The translations under genes and the position numbers were made by a program. Shown here in pieces: positions 46,985 through 60,269 of a stretch of 64,000 bases of DNA. Every line of letters begins with the position of its first letter. Within the stretch, counting starts at the first letter, position 1. Source of the DNA: Patiria miniata (Eukaryota > Echinodermata > Asteroidea > Valvatida > Asterinidae); assembly GCF_015706575.1 (NCBI RefSeq), contig NW_024037072.1, positions 24,553,162-24,617,161 of the forward strand, given 5' to 3'. A model generated the notes under the pieces. The model did not search any database, was not told where the DNA came from, and saw nothing but the letters and a program-made list of their open reading frames with translations.

Positions 46985-48604
46985 ATATATTGCCCATCCT
47001 GTTTCAATTTCGTATACGCATGGAACTCACTAATGTCATTACTCGCCCTAGAGCACAGGCCTGATGTAGTTTTTTTGGATCACTATTATGTAAAACACAA
47101 CAGACCAAGTCAGCTAATGGTTTTGGTATCCGTCTTCAGCAATTGATTTCACGGACCATCACGAACACGAACAGCTCCCGGGGATTAGCGAGGCACTTAA
47201 AATGGAAATTGAAATTGAGACCAGCTTTACGAAGTGTCGATGTATGATTACCCCATATGCAAATAGCACCCACGAAAATATCAAGGTTTTCTTATCTTAG
47301 AAATTTCATCATCCCTGAGGTGGAGTAGTGAGGATGAATCCAACACTTTCTGTTAAGGGTAACTGCATAATAACAGCTGTTGAATACATTTTCCGTCCCA
47401 CTTATTCAGGCCAACTTGTTTTCAGAAAGGAGATAACAAAACAATTTAGATGCAGGGAAACAAACCTAAAGGTTGTAGATTATTGCATAGAGGAACAGAG
47501 ATGTAGATTTAATTCAGGTGTATCCTTAATTTAGATTAGACGTAGTACAGAACACACATTGCTTTTTTTGCAGAACCAAACAAGAATAGTAAATATATTC
47601 TTCCTTGAAGCCCTAGCTCCATTGGTACGTTTGACCATAAATGTGTCATTTTCTAATGTCAATTTGACACTGAAGATGCAATAAATGATGTTTTTTTCTG
47701 GGATAACCAATCTGATATGTATATATCCAAAACCTTCCACGGGCACCCCCCCCCCCCGATTGTATCGATCTGGAAGGGGAAAAACGACAAGAGGATTGTT
47801 ACAACTACGTGAAGATAACCCATCTCACTGACACCTCAGCCGATGGCCTACATTATACGTGCGACAGACCGTCCAGCGTGCTCTGTGCTTGTTACCGAGC
47901 ACTGTTGATTTGAAAATGGATAGGGTAATGTTACACCGGCTAAGAAGCCGACGAAGCTAGCCACTTGAAAGGAACGGCCTTACTTTAGTCTCAATCTGAG
48001 AAATCCGATCGCTATTTGTGATTTACATTGGACGGGTGAGTGAACGGGTTCTGTAATCAGTGAAGGACGGACTAGGATTTGGCTAAGAGACTCGATATTG
48101 TGTCATCGCTATCACTACACTCAGCACTGCTGACTAACACCGTATTCATTACCTACTGGCCTATGTTAGAAGTCAGACACGTTCGAGATCCGTTCCCCTG
48201 GTCACCAAGTTAATTCCTCTTTCTCTTGAAAATCTGTTATCACTGTTCATGATCATTTTGCCATCACCAACCCCATGAATAAGTTTTATCAGCGTAGAAA
48301 TGGCTGTAATGCGACATCAGTGCTTGTATATGCATGGATCGTGGTCACCAAAACTCTTTGAATACGATAACTGTCAGTGCCGGATCTAGGGGTGCAACCC
48401 CCCCCCCCCCCCCGGCTTCAGCCGCTGGCACATGCTATGATACAATAGAGTAAAATCGGGTCGTAAATAACAAATGGAATAATAAAGTTCTTTATAGTTT
48501 ATTCTCAAATTGCCTTAGAACGCAGGAGAAACCACCACAGATTACAAAATGTATGGCTGTCTTTGTGTTCCTTTTCACCGTCGTGATTGAGGGTGTCAAT
48601 ATAA
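46985..48604. other. Intergenic, no gene seen
   Basis: A segment near 48385-48460 (GGGTGCAACCCCC, TTCAGCCGCTGG, TGCTATGATAC) matches 62985-63040, so it is a low-copy repeat. A C-run lies at 48400. Nothing else is recognised. Confidence 0.45.
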
Positions 48605-49535
48605 TACCGTCACCACCATCAACACAAGAATTGTTACCACCACCATCAAATTCATCACCACCTTCGTTACAATCATCGTCATCACCAGAGTCATGATTAC
48701 TATCACAACCATACTACCATCTCAACCATCACCACCTTCATCACAAACCCCGTCATCACCAGAGTCATGATTGCTACCACCATAATACTACCATCTCAGC
48801 CATCACCACCTTCATCACAAACCCCGTCATCACCAGAGTCATGATTGCTACCACCATAATACTACCATCTCAACCATCACCACCTTCATCACAATCCCCG
48901 TCATCACCAGAGTCATGATTGCTACCACCATAATACTACCATCTCAGCCATCACCACCTTCATCACAGGCCCGTCATCACCAGAGCCATCATCCCAATCA
49001 CCACCATACTACCATCTCAACCATCACCACCTTCATCACAATTCCCGTCATCACCAGAGTCATGATTGCTATCACCCATAATACTACCATCTCAACCATT
49101 ACCACCTTCATCACAACCCCCGTCATCACCAGAGTCATGATTGCTATCACCATAATACTACCATTACAACCATAAACACCTTCATCACATTCCCCGTCAT
49201 CACCAGAGTCATGATTGCTACCACCATAATACTACCATCTCAGCCATCACCACCTTCATCACAATCACAGTCCCCGTCAGCACCAGAGTCATGATTGCTA
49301 TCACCATAATACTACCATTACAACCATCACCACCTTCATCACAACCCCCGTCATCACCAGAGTCATGATTGCTACCACCATAATACTACCATCTCAACCA
49401 TCACCACCTTCATCAACCCCCGTCATCACCAGAGTCATGATTGCTATCCCCATAATACTACCATTACAACCATAAACACCTTCATCACAATCCCCGTCAT
49501 CACCAGGGTCATCATATATCACCATCATACCACGG
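48605..49535. repeat. 74-bp minisatellite, about 12 units
   Basis: A CATCACCAGAGTCATGATTG-containing unit of about 74 bp is repeated with small changes. Each unit is itself rich in ACC/ATC trinucleotides. Threonine/serine/isoleucine-rich frames through it are artefacts. Confidence 0.9.
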
Positions 49536-50123
49536 ATCCAACACACAAGGATAAACGACTATTCTGAGCTCTAGTACAAAATGCACTAAACGGACTTGCC
49601 ATCTAAAACGGAAATATTCATAAAACTTTAAGCAAAACCACTCCTTATATAAGATATACTTCTTCCAAAATGGTACACATTTTTAATATTTCAGGTCGTA
49701 ACATGGTATTGTGCAGTTTTTGTCGTCAAAGATGAAGTATTTAGCCTACCCGGGAAATAAATGTCATATGTGACACAGGCATGTTTTCGATGAGAACACC
49801 GTTTACCCAAAATCTCGTTTTTATTGAGACTTTCATTAAAAATCTTTTGAGAGATGTGGTCCCGAACCTATAAAACAAATGCGAAATTTCATAGTTCATT
49901 TTAAAGCTGAAGATATTGTGCTCGGAGTTAACATGGTTATGTCGTTATTACTTATCAAAATTCAATAATAAAGGCCAAAAAGTCGGATCATGAATATTCA
50001 AAAAATATTATTAGCTGGTTTAACAGGTATTTATGGTAATTGCCACCTGTACGGGCCGTTATCGCGTCTAACCAGGAGTTTGGCTGAGCCGTTACTCCTT
50101 GTGTGTTGGATTCGTGATCATAC

Positions 50124-50641
50124 CAACCTCGTCCCCAGGGTGTCGAGCAGTTTGCGCCCACCACTACCTGCTCTCACACCCTGCTATTGGATCATTATTT
50201 TGCATGTGCACGATTTTTGAACACGTATGCAAATGAGGGGTAGTCTGGTGCCTGCATGTGCGAAACATTAACGTTACATTGTTATGGTATGCGGTGTTTG
50301 GGGTAAGAACAGCATCAATTCGTCGCGCCGTGAGTTATGAAAACACGATTTTGTTGAAGTTAAAATGTTACAATCTGGCCCGCCAATATGCAATATCACA
50401 ATTCATATTAATATGAGCTAACTGGAAAGGAAAGGAGTATTTTTGAGAACGTAGACGTTAAAATTACAATGATCGTGAAAAACACGAAATACACGTTGGA
50501 AATAACAGCACCAACTACACGATATAAATCCATTACTAGCAAATTGCGGTATCGAATCAGGATACAGGAAGAAAGTTTCCTTTCCAGGGCTTACTATTGG
50601 AAATGAGGTTGGAAATAAAGTAAGCACTAGGGACGAGGTTG
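50124..50641. mobile_element. MITE with 9-bp target duplication, copy B
   Basis: A 518-bp element. The left end is CAACCTCGTCCCCAG and the inverted right end CAACCTCGTCCCTAG. Perfect 9-bp duplication TGATCATAC (50115-50123 and 50642-50650). It landed at the edge of the 74-bp minisatellite, whose second block begins directly after it. Confidence 0.88.
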
Positions 50642-50650
50642 TGATCATAC

Positions 50651-50945
50651 CATCACAACCATCACCACCTTCACCACACTCACCGTCATCACCAGAGTCA
50701 TCATAAATATCACCACAATATTACCATCTCAACCATCACCACCTTCATGGCAATCACTGTCATTACCAGAGTCATCATAACTATCACCACAATATTACCA
50801 TCTCAACCATCACCACCTTCACAACACTCACCGTCATCACCAGAGTCATCATAACTATCACCACAATATTACCATCTCAACCATCACCACCTTCATGGCA
50901 ATCACTGTCATCACCAGAGTCATCATTACTATCACCTCAGTACTA
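50651..50945. repeat. 74-bp minisatellite, second block, about 4 units
   Basis: Same unit family as 48605-49535 but with its own variants (CATCATAACTATCACCACAA). About 590 bp of unique sequence and the 518-bp MITE separate the two blocks. Confidence 0.85.
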
Positions 50946-51435
50946 CCAACATAACCATTATCCAATTAAGCTGCTTAATTTCACCATCATCATTATTACC
51001 ATCATCCCACTCAAATCCAATCATCCCGGATCAGTTTGACCACCATCAACTCCAATACCATCACCACCTTCAAAGTAGTTACTTTGATCTATAACATCGT
51101 CTATTCGTTCCTTTTATTATTATTACCAACAAAAAACATAATATATTGAATGCCACAACCCACTTTAGAAACACCCTCGCTCGTATCTTTTTCATCTTTA
51201 TCACCATATCCTCCTTTCAGCATTAAAATCGTAAACAATTTTTGGCAAATCAAAAATCATTGATCGTAAACTCATTTGCTGAAAAAAGCGCCACTATGTC
51301 AATTTCGTTTTAGTTTTCAAAAATACCTTAAAACATTTTAAAGGATTATTCGTATTATTACAAACAAAGGAGACAGATATTTATAGAAATCTCACATTAT
51401 ATAGAAATAACTCAACAATAACTTGGCTTTTTAAA

Positions 51436-51601
51436 CAGTGGCGTAGCCCGTGGCTGCAGAGTGGCAGATTGCAACGGAATGGAGATTTTAAAAGCAACAT
51501 CGGGACGCCGATGAAAGCAAAAAGTGGACGGTGAAAAAGGGTTGACGGGGTACAAATTACATTTTGCAATGGGCAAACAAATCCCTGGCTATACGCGCCT
51601 C
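51436..51601. mobile_element. Small hAT-like MITE
   Basis: Left end CAGTGGCGTAGCCCG, a common hAT-type terminus in animals. The right end is a worn inverse (CCTGGCTATACGCGCC). Flanking 8-mers TTTTTAAA and TTTACAAA agree at 6 of 8 positions. Confidence 0.5.
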
Positions 51602-51789
51602 TTTACAAAAGCTGTCCATTTTAACATGTTAGCGTACAATGACCGCGTGGTTTCCAAGTCAGCCCTTGTATTATGATAACCACATTTCGATAAACTCCAA
51701 ACCATTGGCTTGTTGAAAAAGCAAAATAACCAAAAGAAAAAGATAGCAAAGCAAATTTTTAAGAACGTTTAATTGCTTATATTTGTGTT

Positions 51790-52190
51790 ATCATGCAAGC
51801 TAGATGCATTACGTCGAGCTGAAAAAAAAACCCACAAATTGAATCGACAACATTAGAAGTGACATTACTTAAAGGTGTTTGACTTTTATGAATTTTTCCT
51901 CTAGGAGTACTTTGGTGTTTGCTTTGCTATCTTTACATTAGATTGCGTCAGCTTTGGTTTCGGGTTGTGTTTAAAAATGCTAATAAAATGTTATGTTGCT
52001 TAGGCAACAATTGTGATAACATCTCAGAAAGGTATAACACTGAGCAGTTATCATCGTAGTGAACTGCATGTGGACAACGGCGACATATATCATGGAGGAA
52101 GGACTCATAAAATTCAAACACCTTTAAGAAATGTCACTTCAAATTTGGTCTGTTCAATTTTTGTTTTTTTCTAACCTTGCTATACAAACG
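51790..52190. repeat. Imperfect palindrome of about 400 bp
   Basis: CTTAAAGGTGTTTGACTTTT near 51868 faces AAAATTCAAACACCTTTAAG near 52112. Outside these, GAAGTGACATT and CAAATTGAA also mirror each other, so the arms reach about 150 bp or more. Probably a foldback MITE. Confidence 0.65.
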
Positions 52191-55100
52191 AATATACAGT
52201 GCAGATTGAAAAAAAACACGTGTAGTGTATAAGTGCGCATGAATAAACAGTTATGAGCCTTACGTAGCCTCAAACATTTCCCAGAATACCACATCTATCA
52301 TGAAATGTACGAATAGTAATTTTTTGGCCAATGCTATTACTGTTTATGTTCTTAGGTTTAGCTTTTGTCTTATTTCGGAGTAATAAGATTTTAATTGTGA
52401 AGAGCAGAACATGCGTACTACAGTTTGCGAAAACTTAGCCACAATCCCAAACTTATTATATTTAAAAATTCAGAGCTGGTCTAAATAACAAAATTGCAAA
52501 TTTAAGGGGAATAATGTAAAGGACCATCAGTTCAATCAGGATGTTGAAGTGTAAATAGTTTTAGTAGTGTACGTAAATCCTTAGTTTGGATGTTTCTGTA
52601 GTTACGGATTGATACTAAATAGATCCAATTCCAAATTTCTTTGCAAGGATAGTATTTAAGCATCAACCCGCAAACGGATAGTCTTGGTTATTGTGCAATC
52701 AGTAACGATGGAGTAAGCATGATTTAGCAATCTTAATCCATGCACTATTAACGATGACCTCATGTCATGCAGTCTTTCCAATGCATCGACAATCCTCTGA
52801 AAATAACACCAACACAGGCGAATGAAGAAAGAAGAGCAACAACACAGGCAGAGCCTAATCGATTTATAAGGAATCAATAGTCAATGACCACATCATAGAT
52901 CTTACCTGTAAACCGTGATGTGTGTCGCCCTGTCAGTGACTCGAGTATTGAGCAGCTCACTTTTCCTGTGTGCGGTACCAAATCATCAAAAGAAAGGAAT
53001 TAGAACGCAAAATCCGAAATGCAACCCGCGTTTCCTTGCACGCACATACATACACATGGATCGCTCTAGCTCTGATAACAGTTGAACGTGTCGCGTTTTT
53101 GTCCCGCTGCTAGCATGAAACGTTCTTGCCGCTCCTCCGCTTTCTATTTTCTCCCCTCAACAAAAGATGACACGCACACGCTGTTGATAAAACTTGCGAT
53201 CCACGTGCAGCGTTTATAATGGCATGTATTATACAACATTATGAGCCTCGTTGCTTTGGAGTGGCGATAATAAGCACCCGTTTATCAACGGACTTTGACG
53301 CTTTAAATCATGTCCAACGGAATCATCTTTTTCACAGTTCATTCTAATTTCATCAATGATGTTCGCTGTACTTTACAATATGGGATATTTAATTTTACCT
53401 GTATCAATGCCCAATATAGAGGACAATTGCAGCATCCAAAATATAGTATATAGATAGTTTATAAAACGTTGAAACGATTTTTGAAAAAAGTTTAAAGAAA
53501 TAAGCATTTGAGCGGGTGAATAAAGTTTCGGCGTTCTTTTCTCTTGCTGCTCACCAGAATGATTCTTTCAAGTTAACACTTTTTTTCCCTTTCAACATTT
53601 TGAGACGTACATGCAAAATATGCATCATTTGCATTTTGACCGCCAAAACGTCCGGAAATAAACACAGAGGCAAAGACGGTTCTTCAGCACACAGCACAAA
53701 TTTCTGACGCATTTGTTTTTAAATAAAAATTAAACTACAAAGATTATATTCTTTCAGATGATGCAAGTCGCCGGACAAAAGAAACGAAGCGAGGAAAGAA
53801 AATGAAATGAAGGACAAATTCTGCTTTGTAATTATTTGCCTGCTGATTCATTTGAAAAGTCCAATCATCAAGTGGTAATATCGTATACAATCTTCACTCC
53901 CACATGTAATTAGTGAGCCGGTGCCGTCAAGGAAGAAAAGGCTGAGGAGTAGCTTAGCAACCGGCTGCTACTTGAGTTGTTATCGCGGGATGCATGATGA
54001 AGAGGAAATGAGAGGGAGAGGAGAGAGAGGGAGAAGCCCATGGAGTATTATCACCCATGACTGAGGAGGATACGCCAGCCTGATCAAGAAAAAACGAAGA
54101 GGGGAAAAAGGGGAGAAGAAAGTACACTGAAATTGAGATTGATATAGCGTGTCATAAGACACTGAGAGTCTCTATACACGAGCAATGGATTAAAAGCAAG
54201 TAGCCATATCGTGATCAGCCAGTATTAGAAGAAACCATGTCTTTACGGGCGATTGTTTGCATTCTGGTGATCACGTATGTGTTGAAAAGACGATTTTGGT
54301 CTTTTTCATTTGGCGGAGACCAAACAATTCTCGGAAATAAGAGAACCATTGATATGCAGGCACGAACAATAGTAAGTTGCCACAATGTATGCCTACCCAC
54401 GTTTACCCAGTCGCAGTTGCTATCATCCTCTACAACAATTACCAACAATATTTTATCGTTGTCTTCATGTGTGTATTCACATAACAAATACTCATTTTTT
54501 TTATTGAAATACGATGACAGATTTTTCAAGAAGTATAGATCATGAATTTACACCGTATAAATGTAACTGATTGATTGTTGATATTTATAACCACGGGTTT
54601 TTGTCGATTTATGGCTAACTAAATAATCCATAGAGTTTCATTATCCCGCAAACTCGGAAAGGTCAGGACTGTACAGTGGGCGGATTCAGTTGGCGGACCG
54701 ACATTATTGTGCGCTGTTCCAAGAAAAACGAAGGTCGGAAATCGTTATTACAGCTCCTCCTCCATTCATTATTATATTATTAATAAACGATGAAAAGATG
54801 AGAGTGAAGAACTGTTAATTCTGTTCCTAAATTGTTTTCTCCAAAAGTTCAGTTTGTTGAAACTTGAAATAAAATATACGTGTACGCATCACAGACGCGA
54901 CAAAAGTGCAAATAATCTTTGGTGGAAAAAGAGAGATGGCGATTAATTTGCATCGTTAGTGGTTGGTGACATTATGTGCATATCGCTGCCGACGGAATGA
55001 TATCCGTTCGTGTGAATGCGCCAATGTTATCGTCATTTTGGTTCCACCTGAATTGCCGTTCAGTGCATTCCCTGCACCGAGAAGTCGTCTACTATTTTTC

Positions 55101-55652
55101 GTTTTGTTTGGATTTTTTTTCACATCAGGCCTAACTACATTCAACCTTTTCAGCGTACTATCTTTGTCGGTTTTGTCTCCCGCAAGAATTCATTAGCGGA
55201 TGAAAGTGACTTCAAATGAGTTGTTGATGCCCATCCAACCTAGAGAAAAACAAGTCTTTGGAATAGCTTTGGCCAATCAATTCAATCCAAAACCTCCGTG
55301 GGCTCTTTTAAGAAATCTTTCAAAGAGTATCTTATTTCCCAATATGTAGCAGAGTTTGGTTGTTTTCCTTTGGTTTGTTCTCCAGTGTTGCCACCTCTCT
55401 TGCAGTTTTACGGGGGGGGGGGTGTTTCCCAGTCATTTCCTAATTTATTTCCGGTCAGGTCATTTTGTTATCTTGTTTATGTTTGTATTTGACTTAATTA
55501 ATTAACTATTTAATGATTTCCTGTCTTTGTTTTCTCTTCTAAAGGCACTCCGCTACAAGCTTTGGCTTACTAGGATTGTGCCTCCACAATTTTGTATTTT
55601 GCTTTTTGTTGTGTTATTGTTCACTGGAAATAAATGAATTGAATATAATCGC
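52191..55652. other. Intergenic, no gene seen
   Basis: No recognisable exon or repeat family on either strand. A 102-codon frame at 54237-54545 has one hydrophobic N-terminal stretch but no family resemblance. The last 40 bases (TGTTATTGTTCACTGG, then AAATAAATGAATTGAAT) look like a LINE 3' end running into the pentamer array. Confidence 0.4.
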
Positions 55653-55843
55653 GTTGAATTGAATTGAAATGAATTGAATTGAAATGAATTGAATTGAATT
55701 GAATTGAATTGAATTGAATTGAATTGAATTGAATTGAATTGAATTGAATTGAATTGAATTGAATTGAATTGAATTGAATTGAATTGAATTGAATTGAATT
55801 GAATTGAATTGAATTGAAATGAATTGAATTGAAATGAATTGAA
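55653..55843. repeat. (ATTGA)n pentamer array
   Basis: About 38 tandem copies of ATTGA with a few ATTGAA-type interruptions near each end. The preceding GGAAATAAATGAATTGAAT suggests it grew from a retrotransposon 3' tail. Frames made of FNSIQ repeats on the minus strand are artefacts. Confidence 0.95.
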
Positions 55844-57031
55844 CAAGGCCCACCAGATATACTAGAATCGGAGGAAAAACTTATGATAAAAGATACAATG
55901 TGTGACACCCTTCTTTCTAACCTCGGTTTCATGGAAACATTGCACTTCACATTGCCATGAATTTGGTCAGATTTAAATGACTTCATTATCCGTGCTTGTC
56001 GATTTCAAAGGTTTGTCAGTCCTTAGCAAACTATAATAATCCACCCCACTGCAAATCCGAGTGACGTATACATACGATCGAGCAAAGATCATCTGCACCA
56101 TAATTTGGAGAAATGTTGTAGTCAATAGCTTGTTGAATGGTATAACAATAGCATTTTAATCCGTGAAACAATGTCTTCCTTAATTTATCAGTTCCTTACA
56201 GGTTCATTAAGGAAAAGTCAAAGTAAATTTTGATTGAAATTCGAATGGAATGTCTTCTCTGTTTCCATCATCGACATAAAAAAGGCTCCCGGCTGAAGTC
56301 ACCGATCTCTCTCATCCCTTATCATAGCCAGATCACATGATCCATCGTCGAGATTATAACCCAGGTAACCATTGTTGACATATAAATAGATGGACAGGTG
56401 CGTGCAATTTGAGATATCACAAAAGAAAATAAAACCACAAACCAAAAAGAATATATTTAATATCGTTATCGCAGGATGTGACTAACAATCAAAACCCCAA
56501 ACAAACAAACTAACGAGCAAACAAACAACCCAACAAACAACCCAAACAAACTCCACCTGTTATTGGATATAAAAATAAACAGTACAACAAGCTCGCGAGC
56601 TATAGCGGTTAGCCAACACTTTGCATAGCGTTGGCGCACGAGCCCATTTTGATCCAGCTGGAGACTACGTGCATGACATCGGCACTTTGATTCATGGCGC
56701 AGTGCCAACTTAAACAAAAGACAGAGCCTCTTGAAATTGAAACTTCACATTAGTACAATCTGGGATCGCCCGCGCGCAGCCTCCGACTTTGGGGGAAATA
56801 TGAATGGAAGATTCGGTTTTCATTATCAGCTAAAAGCGCATTAATCAGGTCTTTGTTGACACGACTGACAAGCGAGTCGCAAGAGTCAAAGCTTTCCGGA
56901 GATGGTGATAAGTCACATGCTGTTAGCTCAGACGCACTTTGGTAACAGCATCGAGGCTTCAGTCTCTCCGCCCATATTTGTGGAGGCGACGACCTCACGC
57001 GCGTGCGGTTGGTCCATCCTTGTTTATTATT
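55844..57031. other. Intergenic, no gene seen
   Basis: No exon recognised. The base composition becomes richer in G+C and CpG from about 56750 toward the candidate first exon. Confidence 0.4.
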
Positions 57032-57456
57032 TTCTTTATAAAACTGACGAGCATCAGTCGTGGTCCACACACACACACGCGGCTTCTCTCTGGCGGGAAA
57101 ACCGTCTCCTGATTCGTCAAACTCGGTACGCCACCGTCACACTCCTTCACTCAGCTCGACAGTAGTGGGCCGGGTTGTTTAAATTGCAAAAAAAAAAAGA
57201 CTGTCGTGATCCATCGTGTACTTGCGCAACGTGACGTGCTACATCCAGCTAGCCGTTGGGCACACCTATCTGTCACCATTTTTGCCGCGGGTTACACCCA
57301 CCCCCACGTCCCATAATAATAAGTCAACTCCGGCTTTACTTTACTCCAGAAAGGGTTTTTTCCTCTCAGCATCGTGTGTCTGGCCTGCGATACAAGGAAG
57401 GGTTAGCATCATATCGTCGCTTCGTCTCATCATATGCAGAATTCTAACGATCCAAG
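57032..57456 (+). other. Candidate promoter and first exon of an unseen downstream gene
   Basis: A CpG-richer island contains TATAAA at 57037-57042. Downstream, a strong donor (CCAAG/GTAAGT) ends a possible exon at 57456. An ATG at 57434 would open a short frame (MQNSNDP) into that donor. No second exon was found within the window and no family resemblance exists, so this is only a hint. Confidence 0.25.
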
Positions 57457-60266
57457 GTAAGTAGGTTTCGGATGTGTGTTATACAGGCTTACGCCTTTAC
57501 TGATCCTTTGCTGTATGGAATTGAATCAATGTGTACTGGATGCGGTGATTGATCATTTCTCACTTTTTTTTTTAATCAAGTATTAAAGTCGTCCGACATC
57601 TGTACTTCATGACAATTAATTTCATGTAACATTCTTGGAGTGATTATGCGATTAAACTGCGAGTCTGGTGAGTCGGTTGTCGTGTGTTAAGACCACGACG
57701 CTCGTCACTAGTCGTAGCTTGGTGAAAGTTGCTGTTGGCTAGGAAACAGTTCGGGGAAATATGTCTGGAACTACTTATCATTGATTGGATTAGTGAATTG
57801 CAATTTAATTTCAGATAAGTTCAAAATGAAAGTGGGCTGAATTTGGTTTTAAAAAAGAATTGCCGGGACCATGGCTATGACTAACTTGTTAATATTCTCA
57901 TAAACCTTGCTTAAATGACAAGAATCAACCCTCTCAATTAATATTCACAAATATCGTGGTCATTCTTTAACATAATTGGTATTGTACTGATTTTTTTTCC
58001 AACTTTTTTTCGTGAAGTTGAACCAATTATGCCTCATGGGCAGTCTGCTGAGTCTCCGTAGGTACGCTGATTTAAACCCTAATATTCCCAAGTGACACTA
58101 TACATTGTGCGAAAACTACCATGAATATATTTTTTTTAATTTTAAATGGCTCACGATAATGACCTAATACCTTAAAGTAATGCACGTGAGATTTACGTTA
58201 TTATGATGGACAGCGAAGCTTAGCTGTGCTTAGTCAATCATGCTGAGCAGTGTTCAAATGCCATCAGGAGGATTTGGAAAGGTAGTCGGGAGATTTTATC
58301 TCCATTCATATACTGATGACGTAAAGTCAGACACAAATATGTATAATTGGTTAATACTTACCGGAGACTGGCAGTATCGTGATTGGTATGTTATCCGATC
58401 TCCCGACGATTACCAACACTCAACTTTGCTTTTGACTTCTTCAAACAGCGCCCAAACACAGCCCGCCGAAACATGCCCGATGAACAAGACCGTGCTTTTC
58501 TAGCGCTTTCCCATAATGAACTGCCCGGCTTGTTATAGATTGGCCGCGGTCTGCAACACGCTTACGTATTTACTTAATCATATTGCAAATATTGAGCTTT
58601 CCGCCACCATTCATACAAATTACCTCGTACAACAACGGGTGAGTCAATAACATCTCAACACTTAACGCGAGTCATGGTAGGTTTCCTTTTTAGTTTACCG
58701 CCGTTACAATAATGGATCACTATTGCCCTACTGTTGGGGCCAGGAAACTTGCAAATGCTACATGCACAACGGGTACACATTTTGTTTACCAAACCCTCCA
58801 GTTTCAACCACTAGAGGCAATCTAAAACTTTGTCCCTGTAAACGCGGCACTCCAATTTTCAGGCTACGCTTTTGTGATAAATTGATATCCTTCAGGATAT
58901 GGTTAAAAGCTCCGTCCGAAACTCCTCGCACCATCGGGCGCTTCTAAAAACGAATCAGGAGAAAATTTCAAGAGCAGTCGAAGGCGAGTAATTTAGCAAT
59001 CATAGCCCTAGGGGATGCATTACACAGTGTTCAAAATGTCTTTTGTGCGAACATTGACACACTTGAAATACTTCTTGGGCCACGAGGCGTGACGCGTTTT
59101 GCAGTTTCTTTGATACAACTTTGGCATGAATTGTTAAGCTTCAAACCAATTCGAACTCCATCCATCAATAAATAATGTATCGTAGATGAACATAACACAA
59201 ATCAGGCCATGTAAAAAATATACTAAACCAGTTTCTGTGCCCGCTTCTTTTTTTCTCGGCGGCCTCCCCTTTTGTTATAATTCATATACATTTGCAATGT
59301 ATTTTGCAAATATATTGCCAATGTATTGTCTTTTTTATTTGTTTCCAACAACATTTTAGCTTTGTAGAAAATGAGTGTGGCTCCTTTGGATACACTTTTG
59401 TATCAGTGAAATAGTCGAGAAAACTGAAGAATGTATCTGCCATCTTGTAAAATCCGCCATCTTAGGAACAAAGGAAAATAAGGCGCTCTTAAAAAAGAAA
59501 CTACTTATTTTATTTTCTCGCCCTAAGCAATTAGTATATACCATAGGTAAGTCTTTGTTTCATTCGCTATCTCATTGTAATAGTTAAGTAAGGGAACATT
59601 TCAGGCTAGGACTATCATCCACCTATGTCAAAAAATGTTAGCGATTATGCATAGACTATTTTCCACATAACATATCCTATCCCTCGTGGGTAAATTTTAC
59701 TAAGGCAACCCAGCGAGTTACCTCCATGCATTCAAGATTTCTACTCTAGTTGTACGGTGAGATACATGAATAATATAAACTCTCTTACAAGGGGAACATC
59801 CACATAAGCGATAACCAGTTGGATTCTGTGTTTGTTTCCAGTCTCAACGACAATATTATATGTAAGTTATCTCCACTGGGATCTCCAAACAGCCTGCTTT
59901 AAAACTTGCACTTGTTCAATATACACATTTTGTATTGATGCCTATAGTCCCTCTGCAGATATCAAATATGCAGTGACGGCGACTGTTAGCGCGGCCATTT
60001 ATAAAGAGGCGATGATGAAGCTTTACGTGCCACAATACGAGCGGGATAAATCCTCATCAATTTGTAATGAGTGAATGACATTGACAGCAGAGCACGGGCA
60101 ATATGAGTCAGAAGTCGAGTTAGCAGTTCTGGTACCCGTGTGGGTTCGCACTGCTGCTGGCAGACAGCTGTCAAGGAATCAAAAAACAGTGCTCCTGGCA
60201 AAGCGCAACATTAAAAAACCCCACCTGACTGGTATGGATACAATTCTCATGTGATTGCCAGTTTAG
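57457..60266. other. Intergenic or intronic, no gene seen
   Basis: No coding similarity or repeat family recognised. If the candidate first exon is real, this would be its intron. Confidence 0.4.
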
Positions 60267-60269
60267 TAA

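Noticed and set aside
47328-47534. 67-codon ORF with four cysteines in its second half
   Set aside because: No known cysteine pattern, no clear start context or flanking splice sites. Could not be supported as an exon.
48915-49175. Thr/Ile/Ser-rich 86-codon ORF
   Set aside because: Lies wholly in the 74-bp minisatellite.
55553-55986. Minus-strand ORFs of FNSIQ repeats
   Set aside because: Product of the ATTGA pentamer array.
57037-57059. TATAAA followed by a TCAGTC initiator-like word
   Set aside because: The spacing is about 19 bases, too short for a normal TATA/initiator pair, so I do not call the initiator.
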